Source: Mesorhizobium sp. M4B.F.Ca.ET.058.02.1.1
Lineage (GTDB): Bacteria; Pseudomonadota; Alphaproteobacteria; Rhizobiales; Rhizobiaceae
NCBI RefSeq assembly: GCF_003952505.1
Contig: NZ_CP034450.1
Location: 5,911,001-5,975,000 of the forward strand
Direction of reading: 5' to 3'
Length of the DNA: 64,000 bases
Shown piece after piece: positions 1 to 7,400 of the stretch (position 1 is the first letter of the stretch; each line of letters starts with the position of its first letter). Position numbers and translations under genes: made by a program. A model generated the notes under the pieces. It was not told the DNA's origin. It saw only the letters and a list, made by a program, of their open reading frames with translations, and ran no database searches.

Positions 1-130
1 CGATCTGCACCTCCAGTTCGACGGCCATGCGTTCGAACTCGGCGATCATCATGTCGAGCTGCAGCAGCTGCCGCCGCTTCTCATTCACCTGAAACTGTTT
101 CAGCCGAACGAGGTTTTCACGTGACTTCAT
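1..130 (-). CDS. fliJ: Flagellar export protein FliJ (N-terminal part, cut by window edge)
   Basis: The first 43 codons of a minus-strand gene starting at the ATG at 130 and running off the window. The visible protein begins MKSRENLVRLKQFQVNEKRR and is a charged, heptad-like helix. This matches the start of the short coiled-coil protein annotated as FliJ in rhizobia, which acts as a chaperone/escort of the flagellar type III export apparatus. It lies divergently from ctrA across a roughly 450-bp regulatory region, and CtrA controls flagellar genes in alphaproteobacteria. Only the N-terminus is seen, so the family call rests on similarity of that stretch and on context. Confidence 0.7.
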   Translation of the reverse strand, partial: MKSRENLVRLKQFQVNEKRRQLLQLDMMIAEFERMAVELEVQI

Positions 131-578
131 GATTCGGTACTCCCGGAAACGCACACCCGCACATATCGTCCAATCCGCTCGGAAAGGCCCAAGCGCTGCC
201 CGTATCCCCTGGCTTTCCCCCCACTATGGGAAACAAACTCCTAAAGTTTTTTGCCGTTGGTAACCATTCGTTTACGGGCATTGTTAATCATACGGGCGAG
301 GACTTAAGGCCGGGTAAAAATTCCGGCTTTCGACGGGAAGCCGACCAGCGAGTCCCTGGAGTCACTTAGGCTGGCTTATTAATGTGGTGCATTAGCGGTT
401 TTGGTCTGTGATTCGTTATTAGATTCAAGAGGGTGTAGAAAGGGGTTAAAAATCTGGTATCGTCCTCGGCACGAAATTAGGTTTTGTTAACCATTCGATG
501 GCACCTTCTGTTCAGGCAATCACTGCTCCGGTCCCGGACGGGTCGTGACATGGTCCGGCAGCAGAAAAGGGGAATGAA
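131..578. promoter_or_regulatory. ctrA / fliJ divergent control region with GANTC cluster and CtrA-like boxes
   Basis: A 448-bp AT-richer region between the fliJ and ctrA starts. It holds five GANTC sites (CcrM methylation motif) at 131, 350, 359, 410 and 422, four of them within 77 bp. An exact TTAACCAT CtrA half-site lies at 487-494 and a 7/8 version GTAACCAT at 260-267. The second is part of a GTAA-N7-TTTA arrangement (260-274). The 10-mer TAACCATTCG occurs in both places (261-270 and 488-497). In Caulobacter, ctrA transcription depends on CcrM methylation state and on CtrA autoregulation, so the layout fits that model. Promoter positions are not assigned. Confidence 0.6.
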
Positions 579-1274
579 ATGCGTGTTCTGCTGATAGAAG
601 ATGACAGTGCAACCGCACAAAGCATCGAATTGATGCTGAAATCGGAAAGCTTCAATGTCTATACGACCGATCTCGGCGAAGAGGGTGTCGATCTCGGAAA
701 GCTCTACGACTACGACATCATCCTTCTCGACCTCAATCTGCCGGACATGTCGGGCTATGAAGTCTTGAGAACGCTTCGCCTGTCCAAGGTGAAGACGCCT
801 ATATTGATCCTGTCCGGCATGGCCGGCATCGAGGACAAGGTGCGCGGCCTCGGCTTCGGCGCCGACGACTACATGACCAAGCCATTCCACAAGGACGAGT
901 TGGTGGCGCGCATTCACGCCATCGTGCGGCGTTCCAAGGGCCATGCCCAGTCGGTTATCACCACCGGCGACCTGGTGGTCAACCTCGACGCCAAGACCGT
1001 CGAAGTCGGCGGCCAGCGCGTCCACCTGACCGGCAAGGAATACCAGATGCTGGAGCTGCTCTCGCTGCGCAAGGGCACCACGCTGACCAAGGAAATGTTC
1101 CTCAACCACCTCTATGGCGGCATGGACGAGCCGGAACTGAAGATCATCGACGTCTTCATCTGCAAGCTGCGCAAGAAGCTCGACGCGGCCTCCGGCGGCC
1201 AGAACTACATCGAGACCGTTTGGGGCCGCGGCTACGTGCTGCGCGAGCCGGAAGACATCCGCGTCAGCGCCTGA
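579..1274 (+). CDS. ctrA: Cell-cycle response regulator CtrA
   Basis: A 231-residue OmpR/PhoB-type response regulator. The receiver domain (about 1-115) has the acidic pair D8-D9, phosphoacceptor D51 in the [11 protein letters not shown] strand, S79 and K101 in YMTKPF. The C-terminal winged helix (about 125-225) includes [17 protein letters not shown] and the WGRGY wing. The sequence reads as canonical rhizobial CtrA, the essential master regulator of replication, division and flagellar genes, phosphorylated through CckA and ChpT. The ATG at 579 follows GAAAAGGGGAATG. A strong hairpin terminator follows. Two genes downstream is its phosphotransferase chpT, on the opposite strand. Confidence 0.97.
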   Translation: MRVLLIEDDSATAQSIELMLKSESFNVYTTDLGEEGVDLGKLYDYDIILLDLNLPDMSGYEVLRTLRLSKVKTPILILSGMAGIEDKVRGLGFGADDYMTKPFHKDELVARIHAIVRRSKGHAQSVITTGDLVVNLDAKTVEVGGQRVHLTGKEYQMLELLSLRKGTTLTKEMFLNHLYGGMDEPELKIIDVFICKLRKKLDAASGGQNYIETVWGRGYVLREPEDIRVSA

Positions 1275-1298
1275 CCCATTCTTTCGATTGCTCTTCAG

Positions 1299-1335
1299 CA
1301 CAAAAAACCCGGCTTCAGCCGGGTTTTTTGTGTTG
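1299..1335. terminator. Rho-independent terminator after ctrA
   Basis: AAAAAACCCGGCTTCAGCCGGGTTTTTT type hairpin: a perfect GC-rich stem (ACCCGGC/GCCGGGT) with a short loop, flanked by A-run and T-run. It can therefore work on both strands and separates ctrA from the convergent response-regulator gene ending at 1358. Confidence 0.9.
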
Positions 1336-1357
1336 AATGGCCAATCCTGGCCTGCCG

Positions 1358-1726
1358 TCAGGCGGCGATCTTCAGGACGCGGAATCGTTCCAGCAATTGC
1401 GGCCGGTTGAATGGTTTCAAGAGGTAGCCCTGGGCGCCGGCCCGCTTTGCCCGCATGATCGATGCGACATCGACCTCGACCAGAGAGACCAGGATCTGCG
1501 GCTTGACCGCGCTTTCCATTGCGCGCACCCGGCGAATGAAGTCCACCGCCTGCATGTCCGGCAGTCCGCCGTCGACAACGATGACGTCCGGCATGTCGGC
1601 GGCGCACACCTCAATGGCATCAAGCCCGCTGGCCGCTTCGATCACGGTGAAGTCGGAGCCACCGAGGATGCGCTTTGCGACCTTCCTGATGACGCTCGAA
1701 TCGTCGACGAACAGGCAGCGTTTCAT
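1358..1726 (-). CDS. Single-domain response regulator (receiver only)
   Basis: A 122-residue stand-alone receiver domain with no output domain. Conserved residues are D8-D9 (FVDDS), D52 in VVDGGLPDM as likely phosphoacceptor, S81 and K104 in LLKPF. The ATG at 1726 is preferred to an upstream in-frame start at 1786 because the domain begins right there and AGAGGA lies just upstream. It stands between ctrA and chpT, so a role in the CckA-ChpT-CtrA phosphorelay is plausible by analogy with CpdR and DivK. It is not recognisably either of them; the DGGLPD phosphosite loop is a little unusual. The name is left open. Confidence 0.85.
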   Translation of the reverse strand: MKRCLFVDDSSVIRKVAKRILGGSDFTVIEAASGLDAIEVCAADMPDVIVVDGGLPDMQAVDFIRRVRAMESAVKPQILVSLVEVDVASIMRAKRAGAQGYLLKPFNRPQLLERFRVLKIAA

Positions 1727-1974
1727 TTCCGGGTCCTCTTTGCCATTCCGGCGAACCGGCAACGTGCGGGTAACCGTGGCCACCATAGTTCAATCTGGTA
1801 AAGAAGCGGAAAAGCCGTTAGGTAAAGTTTTTGCAAAGATGCGCCTTGTTCGCTTTTGCGTCACGAACTCAGCCTGGACTGGCCGGAAAAACTTGCTTCG
1901 CCTGAATTTCAGGCTCCATCACAAATATTATCTGGAATAAATACTTTATCTGTTCTTGCCGGCGGATACAGCGC

Positions 1975-2604
1975 TCAGACGACCGACAGCACGATTTCCT
2001 CGGCTGTCGCATGGATCGATATCGTCATGTTGGCCTCGCGCGCCAGGAGCAGCGTGTAGTAGGGCTGGACGGAATGGGCGTCGATCGGCTCCTCGGGCTT
2101 ATGACCGGAATGCAGTTCGAGGAATTTCGGCGGCACGCGCAGCATCGGACCGCTGGCCGACAGCGCAAAGCGCGGCTCGGCGTCGAGATTCTCGAGTGTG
2201 ACGACAAGCTTGCCGCCGCGCGGGATGGCGGCGTTGGCGACGAGAATGAGGTTGAGCAGCAGCTTGACCTTGTTCTTGGGCAGGAGCGCGCGGGTTCCGT
2301 TCCACACCAGCTCCGGCTTCTCGTTCTTCAGGAAGGCGATGGCGACAGCCTCGGCGTCGCCGGTGTCGATCATCATGCCGGCGGAACCGGCGGCGCCGAA
2401 GGCAATGCGGGCAAATTGCAGCCGGGCCGAAGCGTTCTTGGCACTCTGGCGGATCAGTTTCATGGCGTCTTCGTCGGCGCCGCCCTCATCGAGCAATTCA
2501 AGGCCGTTGTTGATCGCGCCGACCGGCGAGATGATGTCGTGGCAGACCCGGCTGCACAGGAGCGCGGCAAGGTCGGGTGCGGAAAGGGTGAAAAGCTCGG
2601 CCAT
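1975..2604 (-). CDS. chpT: Histidine phosphotransferase ChpT
   Basis: A 209-residue protein with the ChpT signature CHDIISPVGAINNGLELL near the N-terminus, in which H22 is the expected phosphorylated histidine of the dimeric four-helix bundle. The C-terminal part resembles a degenerate histidine-kinase ATPase fold, as in Caulobacter ChpT. ChpT accepts phosphate from CckA and passes it to CtrA and CpdR. It lies on the minus strand upstream of the single-domain response regulator, 248 bp apart, so the two may be co-transcribed. Length and motif fit the family well. Confidence 0.93.
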   Translation of the reverse strand: MAELFTLSAPDLAALLCSRVCHDIISPVGAINNGLELLDEGGADEDAMKLIRQSAKNASARLQFARIAFGAAGSAGMMIDTGDAEAVAIAFLKNEKPELVWNGTRALLPKNKVKLLLNLILVANAAIPRGGKLVVTLENLDAEPRFALSASGPMLRVPPKFLELHSGHKPEEPIDAHSVQPYYTLLLAREANMTISIHATAEEIVLSVV

Positions 2605-2966
2605 AGGCGAAGTCCCTGCTAAAGTTCACGTATTCACGGCCGAGCGATCAGTCGTTGCGCCCCGCCAACACGAATCACGCGCTCTCCCTGGGCACTCTGA
2701 ATACACAGCGCCTGTGCGTGCAGCAACAAATCCAAAATTGTCGGCGGCGAAAATGGTGCTTTCGCGCAGAAATGCCGGGCCGGCGCAGCGACTCGTGGCC
2801 GGAGGCGGGGCTTCCCGGCCTTCGAACCGCCATCTTCATGTGAGAGTTTAATGGTTGAAAAAGGATTACGGCATAGTTTGCCCGTGAAAGTCACCTCAAG
2901 CGGCCGCCAAGAGCCGGAGGGGGTGCGAGGCGTCGGCGAAAGTGCTCCCTGACGGAGATTGGAAGC
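2605..2966. promoter_or_regulatory. chpT / eipA divergent intergenic region with CtrA-like half-site
   Basis: A 362-bp region between the divergent chpT and eipA starts with no convincing gene. On the minus strand TCAACCAT (2851-2858) matches the CtrA half-site TTAACCAT at 7 of 8 positions, about 110 bp upstream of eipA. Published work on Brucella reports direct CtrA activation of eipA, so the site is worth recording. Minus-strand reading frames here (for example 2634-2894) are low-complexity and have no recognisable domain. Confidence 0.4.
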
Positions 2967-3548
2967 ATGTTTTCCCGATACTACGACCGGAATCTTTTCC
3001 GCGTCATTTCCATGGCGATTGCCTTCTTCAGCGTTCTCGCCTTCTCAACCTCCGCGCTGCGGGCCCAGGAATATACCGCTCAGGAGATCGTCGATTCCGG
3101 CCACAAGTTCTTCGGCGCGACCTCTGGCGGCCTGGCCACGGTCGTCGAGAAGATTTTTGCGTCCTACGGCCTACCGAACGGTTACCTGCTCGGCGAGGAA
3201 GGGTCCGGCGCGCTGATCGGCGGCCTGACCTATGGCGAGGGCACCCTCTACACCAAGAATGCCGGCGACCATAAGGTGTTCTGGCAAGGCCCTTCGCTCG
3301 GCTGGGACTTCGGCGGCGAGGGGTCGCGCGTCATGATGCTTGTCTACAACCTCGACGACATAGGCAATCTCTATAACCGGTTCGGCGGCGTTGCCGGCTC
3401 CGCCTATGTCGTGGCGGGCGTCGGCTTCAACGTGCTGCAGAACAACAGGGTCCTGCTCGTTCCGATCCGGACCGGCGTCGGCGCCAGGCTCGGCGTCAAT
3501 CTCGGCTATCTGAAACTTACGCAGCGGCCGACCTGGAACCCGTTCTGA
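2967..3548 (+). CDS. eipA: Envelope integrity protein EipA (DUF1134 family)
   Basis: A 193-residue exported protein. An N-terminal hydrophobic segment (about residues 11-31) ends in ALRAQE, a typical signal peptidase I site. The mature part is the small beta-rich DUF1134 domain with glycine-rich strands (GLTYGEGTLYTK, GWDFGGEGSRVMMLVYNL, VVAGVGFNVL). EipA in Brucella is a periplasmic protein needed for envelope stress resistance and is under CtrA control. GGAG sits 8 bp upstream of the ATG at 2967. Its place next to chpT and ctrA suggests a shared cell-cycle/envelope neighbourhood. Family assignment is strong; function here is inferred from Brucella. Confidence 0.9.
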   Translation: MFSRYYDRNLFRVISMAIAFFSVLAFSTSALRAQEYTAQEIVDSGHKFFGATSGGLATVVEKIFASYGLPNGYLLGEEGSGALIGGLTYGEGTLYTKNAGDHKVFWQGPSLGWDFGGEGSRVMMLVYNLDDIGNLYNRFGGVAGSAYVVAGVGFNVLQNNRVLLVPIRTGVGARLGVNLGYLKLTQRPTWNPF

Positions 3549-3699
3549 CAAGCTCATGGCCGCGCCAATCCGACATCAGTGCTTCGGCCTGTTGCAGGTC
3601 TTGCCGCGGCATGCTCTTGCCGCGGCGCTGGATTTCCGTCATGCCAAGGTGGCAAAGTCGAGCTTTGGCGGTTGCCGCCATCCATAGCGGATAGTCACC

Positions 3700-4860
3700 T
3701 TGGTCCAGTCGATCCTGTTTTTCGCCCTCGGCTTTCTTTGCGCCGGCTTCCTGGCGCTGCTTGTCGCTCCGGCCATCTGGCGCCGGGCGGTCGCGCTGAC
3801 GCGCCGGCGGCTCGAGGCTTCGATGCCGCTGACGCTGGCCGAAATCCAGGCAGACAAGGATCAGGTCAGGGCCGAGTTCGCGATGTCGACGCGACGGCTG
3901 GAGATGATGGTCAAGGCCCTGCAGGAAAAAGCCGCCGAGCAGTTGGTCGAGATCGGCCGCGGCCGCGAGGCGCTTAAGGGGTTGGCGGTCGAGCGGAAGG
4001 ACAAGAACCAGGCGCTTTCCGACCTCGAGGCGAGGACCGGGGAACTGCACCAGCGCGAGCAGCAGTTGCACCAACTGTCCGAGAAACTGGCGCATATGGA
4101 GCGCATGCTGGAGAAGCGCGCGCTCGAGCTGGAAAAGCTGGAGCACATGTACGACGATGCCAGCTTCGCCTCGAGCAACCGCCAGATCGAGCTGGTGGCA
4201 CGCGAATCCGAGCTGGACAAGCTCGCCAACGACATCGCCATGCTGCGCGCCCAGCGCAAGGAAGCGGACAGGCGCAACCAGGAGACGACGGCCGAAAGCA
4301 AGGCCGCGCGCGAGGCCCTGAAGGCGGAAAAGAAGAGAACCGGCGAACTGGACAAGAAGGTCGAGCGGCTGCTCGCCACGCTTGCCGATCGCGAGGAGAA
4401 GCTCGACCGCCGCGAGAAGGAACTGCTACGGCATCGCGAGCGGGCGAAGGGCGAGGCCGCAGGGCCTGCTGCCGCGGCGTTGACGGTCGACGTTACCGGC
4501 AACGACATCGACAAGGCGATCGCCAGGCTTGATGGCGATCGCGAGCGGCTGGAGGCGCGGCTGACGACACTGGCGCGCGAGAACAAGCGGCTCAAGACTG
4601 ACCTTGCCGCCCGGGAAACATCGAAGTCCGGTGCGGGCAATGATGCACGCAACGCAAGTGCTGCCTTGCGCGACCAGATGAACGAACTGGCCGCCGAGGT
4701 CGTCAACCTGACGATGAAGCTGGATGGACCGGATTCGCCGATCGCCAAGGCGCTCGCCTCTCCGCCGCGTGAAGGCCGACCGGCGAATGGGGAACGCGTC
4801 ACCAGCCTTGCCGATCGTGTGCGGGCGCTGCAAAAGGCGCATTCGCCGAACGGAAGGTAG
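3700..4860 (+). CDS. Membrane-anchored coiled-coil protein of unknown function
   Basis: A 386-residue protein with one N-terminal transmembrane helix (about residues 5-25) and then an almost uninterrupted, highly charged coiled coil (about 40-320), closing with a Gly/Pro/Ala-rich tail. The reading frame has a stop at 3685, so translation must start after it. TTG at 3700 is the only start before the membrane helix, with AGCGGA at about -10. Such single-span coiled-coil proteins are common in rhizobia and their role is unknown; a structural or envelope-tethering role is only a guess. It follows eipA by 151 bp in the same direction. Confidence 0.75.
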   Translation: MVQSILFFALGFLCAGFLALLVAPAIWRRAVALTRRRLEASMPLTLAEIQADKDQVRAEFAMSTRRLEMMVKALQEKAAEQLVEIGRGREALKGLAVERKDKNQALSDLEARTGELHQREQQLHQLSEKLAHMERMLEKRALELEKLEHMYDDASFASSNRQIELVARESELDKLANDIAMLRAQRKEADRRNQETTAESKAAREALKAEKKRTGELDKKVERLLATLADREEKLDRREKELLRHRERAKGEAAGPAAAALTVDVTGNDIDKAIARLDGDRERLEARLTTLARENKRLKTDLAARETSKSGAGNDARNASAALRDQMNELAAEVVNLTMKLDGPDSPIAKALASPPREGRPANGERVTSLADRVRALQKAHSPNGR

Positions 4861-4901
4861 CGCGCACCGCCACCTGCTTGCACCCAGGGCCGGGCATCAC
4901 C

Positions 4902-5231
4902 ATGTCTGATGCCATGATCCTCCGTGCGGTCGCCGCGGTTTTCCTGCTCGCTCTCTGGCTCTTTTATCCGCTGCTTTCTGCGCTGTTGGATGTCGCGACG
5001 TCGCTGTGGGGTATCACCGAAATGGCCTGCGATGCGCGATCGAGGGCAACCGGCGCTCCAGTGCCGCTGGCAGACGACATGGAGGTCTTCAGGATCGAGG
5101 CCGCCCCGAGTGAGATCGGCACGACGCGCATCGTTCCGAAACCAGATCAGTCTTCGACCACGTCTCTCATAGGCGATGTCAGCCGCGCGAAAAATGATGC
5201 AGCGCGATTGCCGATGCGGCCGCGACATTGA
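4902..5231 (+). CDS. Small putative membrane protein
   Basis: A possible 109-residue protein starting at ATG 4902, with one long hydrophobic stretch near the N-terminus (about residues 4-40, AVAAVFLLALWLFYPLLSALLD) and a polar C-terminal half. It follows the coiled-coil gene by 41 bp on the same strand and could be co-transcribed with it. Its last 53 bp overlap the 3' end of the convergent methyltransferase gene, which is unusual and lowers confidence. No family is recognised. Confidence 0.45.
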   Translation: MSDAMILRAVAAVFLLALWLFYPLLSALLDVATSLWGITEMACDARSRATGAPVPLADDMEVFRIEAAPSEIGTTRIVPKPDQSSTTSLIGDVSRAKNDAARLPMRPRH

Positions 5232-5976
5232 GGCTGTCGAAGCCTTGCGCCATAGCGATCCGCACCGTGCGCAATTGGGAGAGCAAGCCCTCGGGCAGGC
5301 CTTCGCCTTCGGTGCCGAGATAGAGCGCCAGCCGCTTCGACCTCTGCGCATCGCGGATATCTGTCTCGCCGCTTGGCGACAGCGCGAACTGGCCAAAGCC
5401 CGACTGATCGAGCAGGGCGGTGAAAGCGGCGGTGTCGTCAAAGGATGCGAAGGGGACTTTCAGCGCCGCGCCGACCGACACGCGAATGGCTTTTCGGTAC
5501 AACGGATCGCAGCAGGTCGCGTCCATAAAGACCGCATCGGCGCCGAAGGCGGCGGCGTTGCGGAAGATCGCGCCCATATTGTCGTGGTTGGCAATGCCGA
5601 CGAGAACGACGATAAGCGCGCCGCCGGGCAAGGTGTCGAGCAAGGCCTCGGCGGACTGCGCCGGACCCCTGCTGCCGATCGCCAATATGCCGCGATGCAT
5701 GTGGAACCCGGCGATCCCGTCGATGATCTCGCTGGTGGCGATATAGACCGGAAGGTCAGCCGGAGCCTTGCGCAAGGTGGTGTCGAGGCCCGCCAGCCGA
5801 TTTTCGAGGACCAGCACCGATTCGGCGGCAAAGCGGCCGGCCGAGAAGAGCACGTCGAGCACCACCTTGCCCTCGGCGACGAAACGGCCGTGACGGCCAA
5901 CGAGATCGCGCTCGCGGATATCGAGATAGGCGGCGACGCGCGGGTCACCTGGATCGTCGATGCGGATAAGGTCCAT
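5179..5976 (-). CDS. TrmH/SpoU-family RNA 2'-O-methyltransferase
   Basis: A 265-residue SpoU-class (SPOUT) RNA ribose methyltransferase. The three family motifs are in order: NHDNMGAIFRNAAAFGAD (motif 1, with the catalytic Arg), LYLGTEGEGLP (motif 2, SAM knot) and DSLNVAAASAIALH (motif 3). The N-terminal region resembles the substrate-binding domain of TrmH-like enzymes. The ATG at 5976 (MDLIRIDDPGDPRV) is chosen because the domain starts there; a GTG at 6042 in frame would add 22 residues without family character. The target RNA cannot be told from the sequence. Confidence 0.9.
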   Translation of the reverse strand: MDLIRIDDPGDPRVAAYLDIRERDLVGRHGRFVAEGKVVLDVLFSAGRFAAESVLVLENRLAGLDTTLRKAPADLPVYIATSEIIDGIAGFHMHRGILAIGSRGPAQSAEALLDTLPGGALIVVLVGIANHDNMGAIFRNAAAFGADAVFMDATCCDPLYRKAIRVSVGAALKVPFASFDDTAAFTALLDQSGFGQFALSPSGETDIRDAQRSKRLALYLGTEGEGLPEGLLSQLRTVRIAMAQGFDSLNVAAASAIALHHFSRG

Positions 5977-6087
5977 GCGCTGCCCAGCCGAGGATTCAAA
6001 GTGCCGGAGCGTGGCTCGTGGGTCCGTCTGGACCCAAGCCACGCTCTGGCGATCGTCAGCGAGGTAAGGAGCGATCGGGCCTGCCGG

Positions 6088-6426
6088 TCAAGCCCCGGCG
6101 CGCCGCAGCCGATGGGCCATCTGGGACAGATCGCCGTCGCCGAAGATGCCGTCCAACATGCGAAGCAGCTCGCGCGCGGCGTCGGACTTGCAGGAATAGT
6201 AGATCATCTGCCGGTCGCGGCGGGTCTCGACGAGGTCAAGCCCCCGCAACTTCGCCAGATGCTGAGACAGGGCGGACTGGCTCAGCTGGACTTTTTCGGC
6301 GATGGCGCCGACCGACATTTCACCGTCGACCAGATAGCTCATGATCAACAGCCGTTTCTCATTGCCCATGAGCGTCAGAAACGTGGCTGCCGATTCGGCG
6401 TTGGCGATTAGCTTGCTCGAGATCAT
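6088..6426 (-). CDS. ArsR-family transcriptional regulator, NolR-like
   Basis: A 112-residue winged-helix protein of the ArsR type. The recognition-helix region SQSALSQHLAKLRGLDLVETRRD and the wing QMIYYSC are very close to what is known of rhizobial NolR, the repressor of nodulation and other genes. There are no clustered cysteines for metal sensing, which also fits NolR-type members rather than metal sensors. It stands alone between the methyltransferase gene (convergent side shared) and the HugZ-like gene. NolR-like is a family-level call; no nod genes are in the window. Confidence 0.85.
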   Translation of the reverse strand: MISSKLIANAESAATFLTLMGNEKRLLIMSYLVDGEMSVGAIAEKVQLSQSALSQHLAKLRGLDLVETRRDRQMIYYSCKSDAARELLRMLDGIFGDGDLSQMAHRLRRAGA

Positions 6427-6585
6427 CGATGCCCCATGTTTTTCAGCTCATCCAGACGCTATGGGGGCAATAGCGTCTGATTCCATGAATTCACCTGTGG
6501 ATGCCCGCTGCTGAATCAGCGACACACCAAAGGGTAGAACATTTCTTCCAAATCTCAAGACTTGCTTTTGATTCAAGACAATTAA

Positions 6586-7362
6586 CTACCGCTCTTGTGA
6601 ATAGCCGGCTGCGCGGCCGGCCTTTGCCATGTCGACCAGGACGGGCCGCAACTCACGCGCGGCTTTCAGGGGCTCAGGAAAGAAGACCCGGCATAGGGCA
6701 TCGCCAGCCGCCAGGTCCATGCCTTCGGCATCGAAACCAGTGGCGACCCAGCCGTCTCCCTCGGCCTTGGCGAAATGGCGCGCATAGACGGCAATCGCGT
6801 CGAGATGGTTGGCATTCATGTGGTCGAGCGCCGATTGCTCGCCTTCGGCCAGTTCCTCGACGATAGGTCCGGCGATGACGAGGTCGGCGCGGTCGAGCAG
6901 GTAGGCCTTGCCGAAACCGCCATTGAGGCTGGCGCGTTCCGGTTCGAGGCGGAAAATAGAGAAGTCGCCGAGTCCGACGTAAAGCTTCGCCTTGGGGTTG
7001 CGGTTGAGGTAGCGCCGCTCGGCGCGCATATGTTCGGCCGAACCGCGCTCCAGCCGCCTTGCGCGACAGACAAGGGTTGTCCGTGGGTGCGCCAGCGGAT
7101 CGCCCTTGCCGGGCTCGCCGACGAGCAACGAGCAACGCGGGTCGGCAAGCAGCGCGCCGGTGTGCGCCGACAGCATCGAGACCAGGATCAGCGGGGCGCC
7201 GTCGCTGTCGGTGGCGACGCCGACCCGGCTCGCCAGCGGCGCTGCGGTCTCAGGGTCGATCACAGCCAGGGCGCCGAAACGGGCGCCGCGGATCAGCGTC
7301 TTAGCCAGCCTGACCGCTGCGGCGTCGGTCTCGCGGATGACGTCTTTTTTCCGATCGACCAA
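6586..7362 (-). CDS. HugZ-type pyridoxamine-phosphate-oxidase-like protein with DUF2470
   Basis: A 258-residue protein. The first part (about 15-160) is a split-barrel flavin-binding fold (GALAVIDPETAAPLASRVGV, LISMLSAHTGALLADPRCSLLVG), and the C-terminal part (about 170-250) is a DUF2470 domain containing MNANHLDAIAVYARHF. This architecture is that of HugZ-like haem-degrading or haem-utilisation proteins. No haem uptake genes are adjacent, so the substrate is uncertain. The start appears to be TTG, with GGGGAG about 6 bp upstream; no in-frame ATG lies near the domain start. Confidence 0.85.
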   Translation of the reverse strand: MVDRKKDVIRETDAAAVRLAKTLIRGARFGALAVIDPETAAPLASRVGVATDSDGAPLILVSMLSAHTGALLADPRCSLLVGEPGKGDPLAHPRTTLVCRARRLERGSAEHMRAERRYLNRNPKAKLYVGLGDFSIFRLEPERASLNGGFGKAYLLDRADLVIAGPIVEELAEGEQSALDHMNANHLDAIAVYARHFAKAEGDGWVATGFDAEGMDLAAGDALCRVFFPEPLKAARELRPVLVDMAKAGRAAGYSQER

Positions 7363-7400
7363 AAGCGCTCCCCGTTAAGCTGATCTTTCTGCTCCGCTTA

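Noticed and set aside
477..1607. 376-residue minus-strand ORF opposite ctrA
   Set aside because: Arginine/histidine-rich antisense frame caused by high GC; ctrA on the other strand is certain.
2634..2894. 86-residue minus-strand ORF between chpT and eipA
   Set aside because: No domain, biased composition, no ribosome binding site; treated as intergenic.
3861..5441. 526-residue minus-strand ORF opposite the coiled-coil gene
   Set aside because: Ser/Arg-rich translation typical of the antisense frame of a charged coiled coil; no domain.
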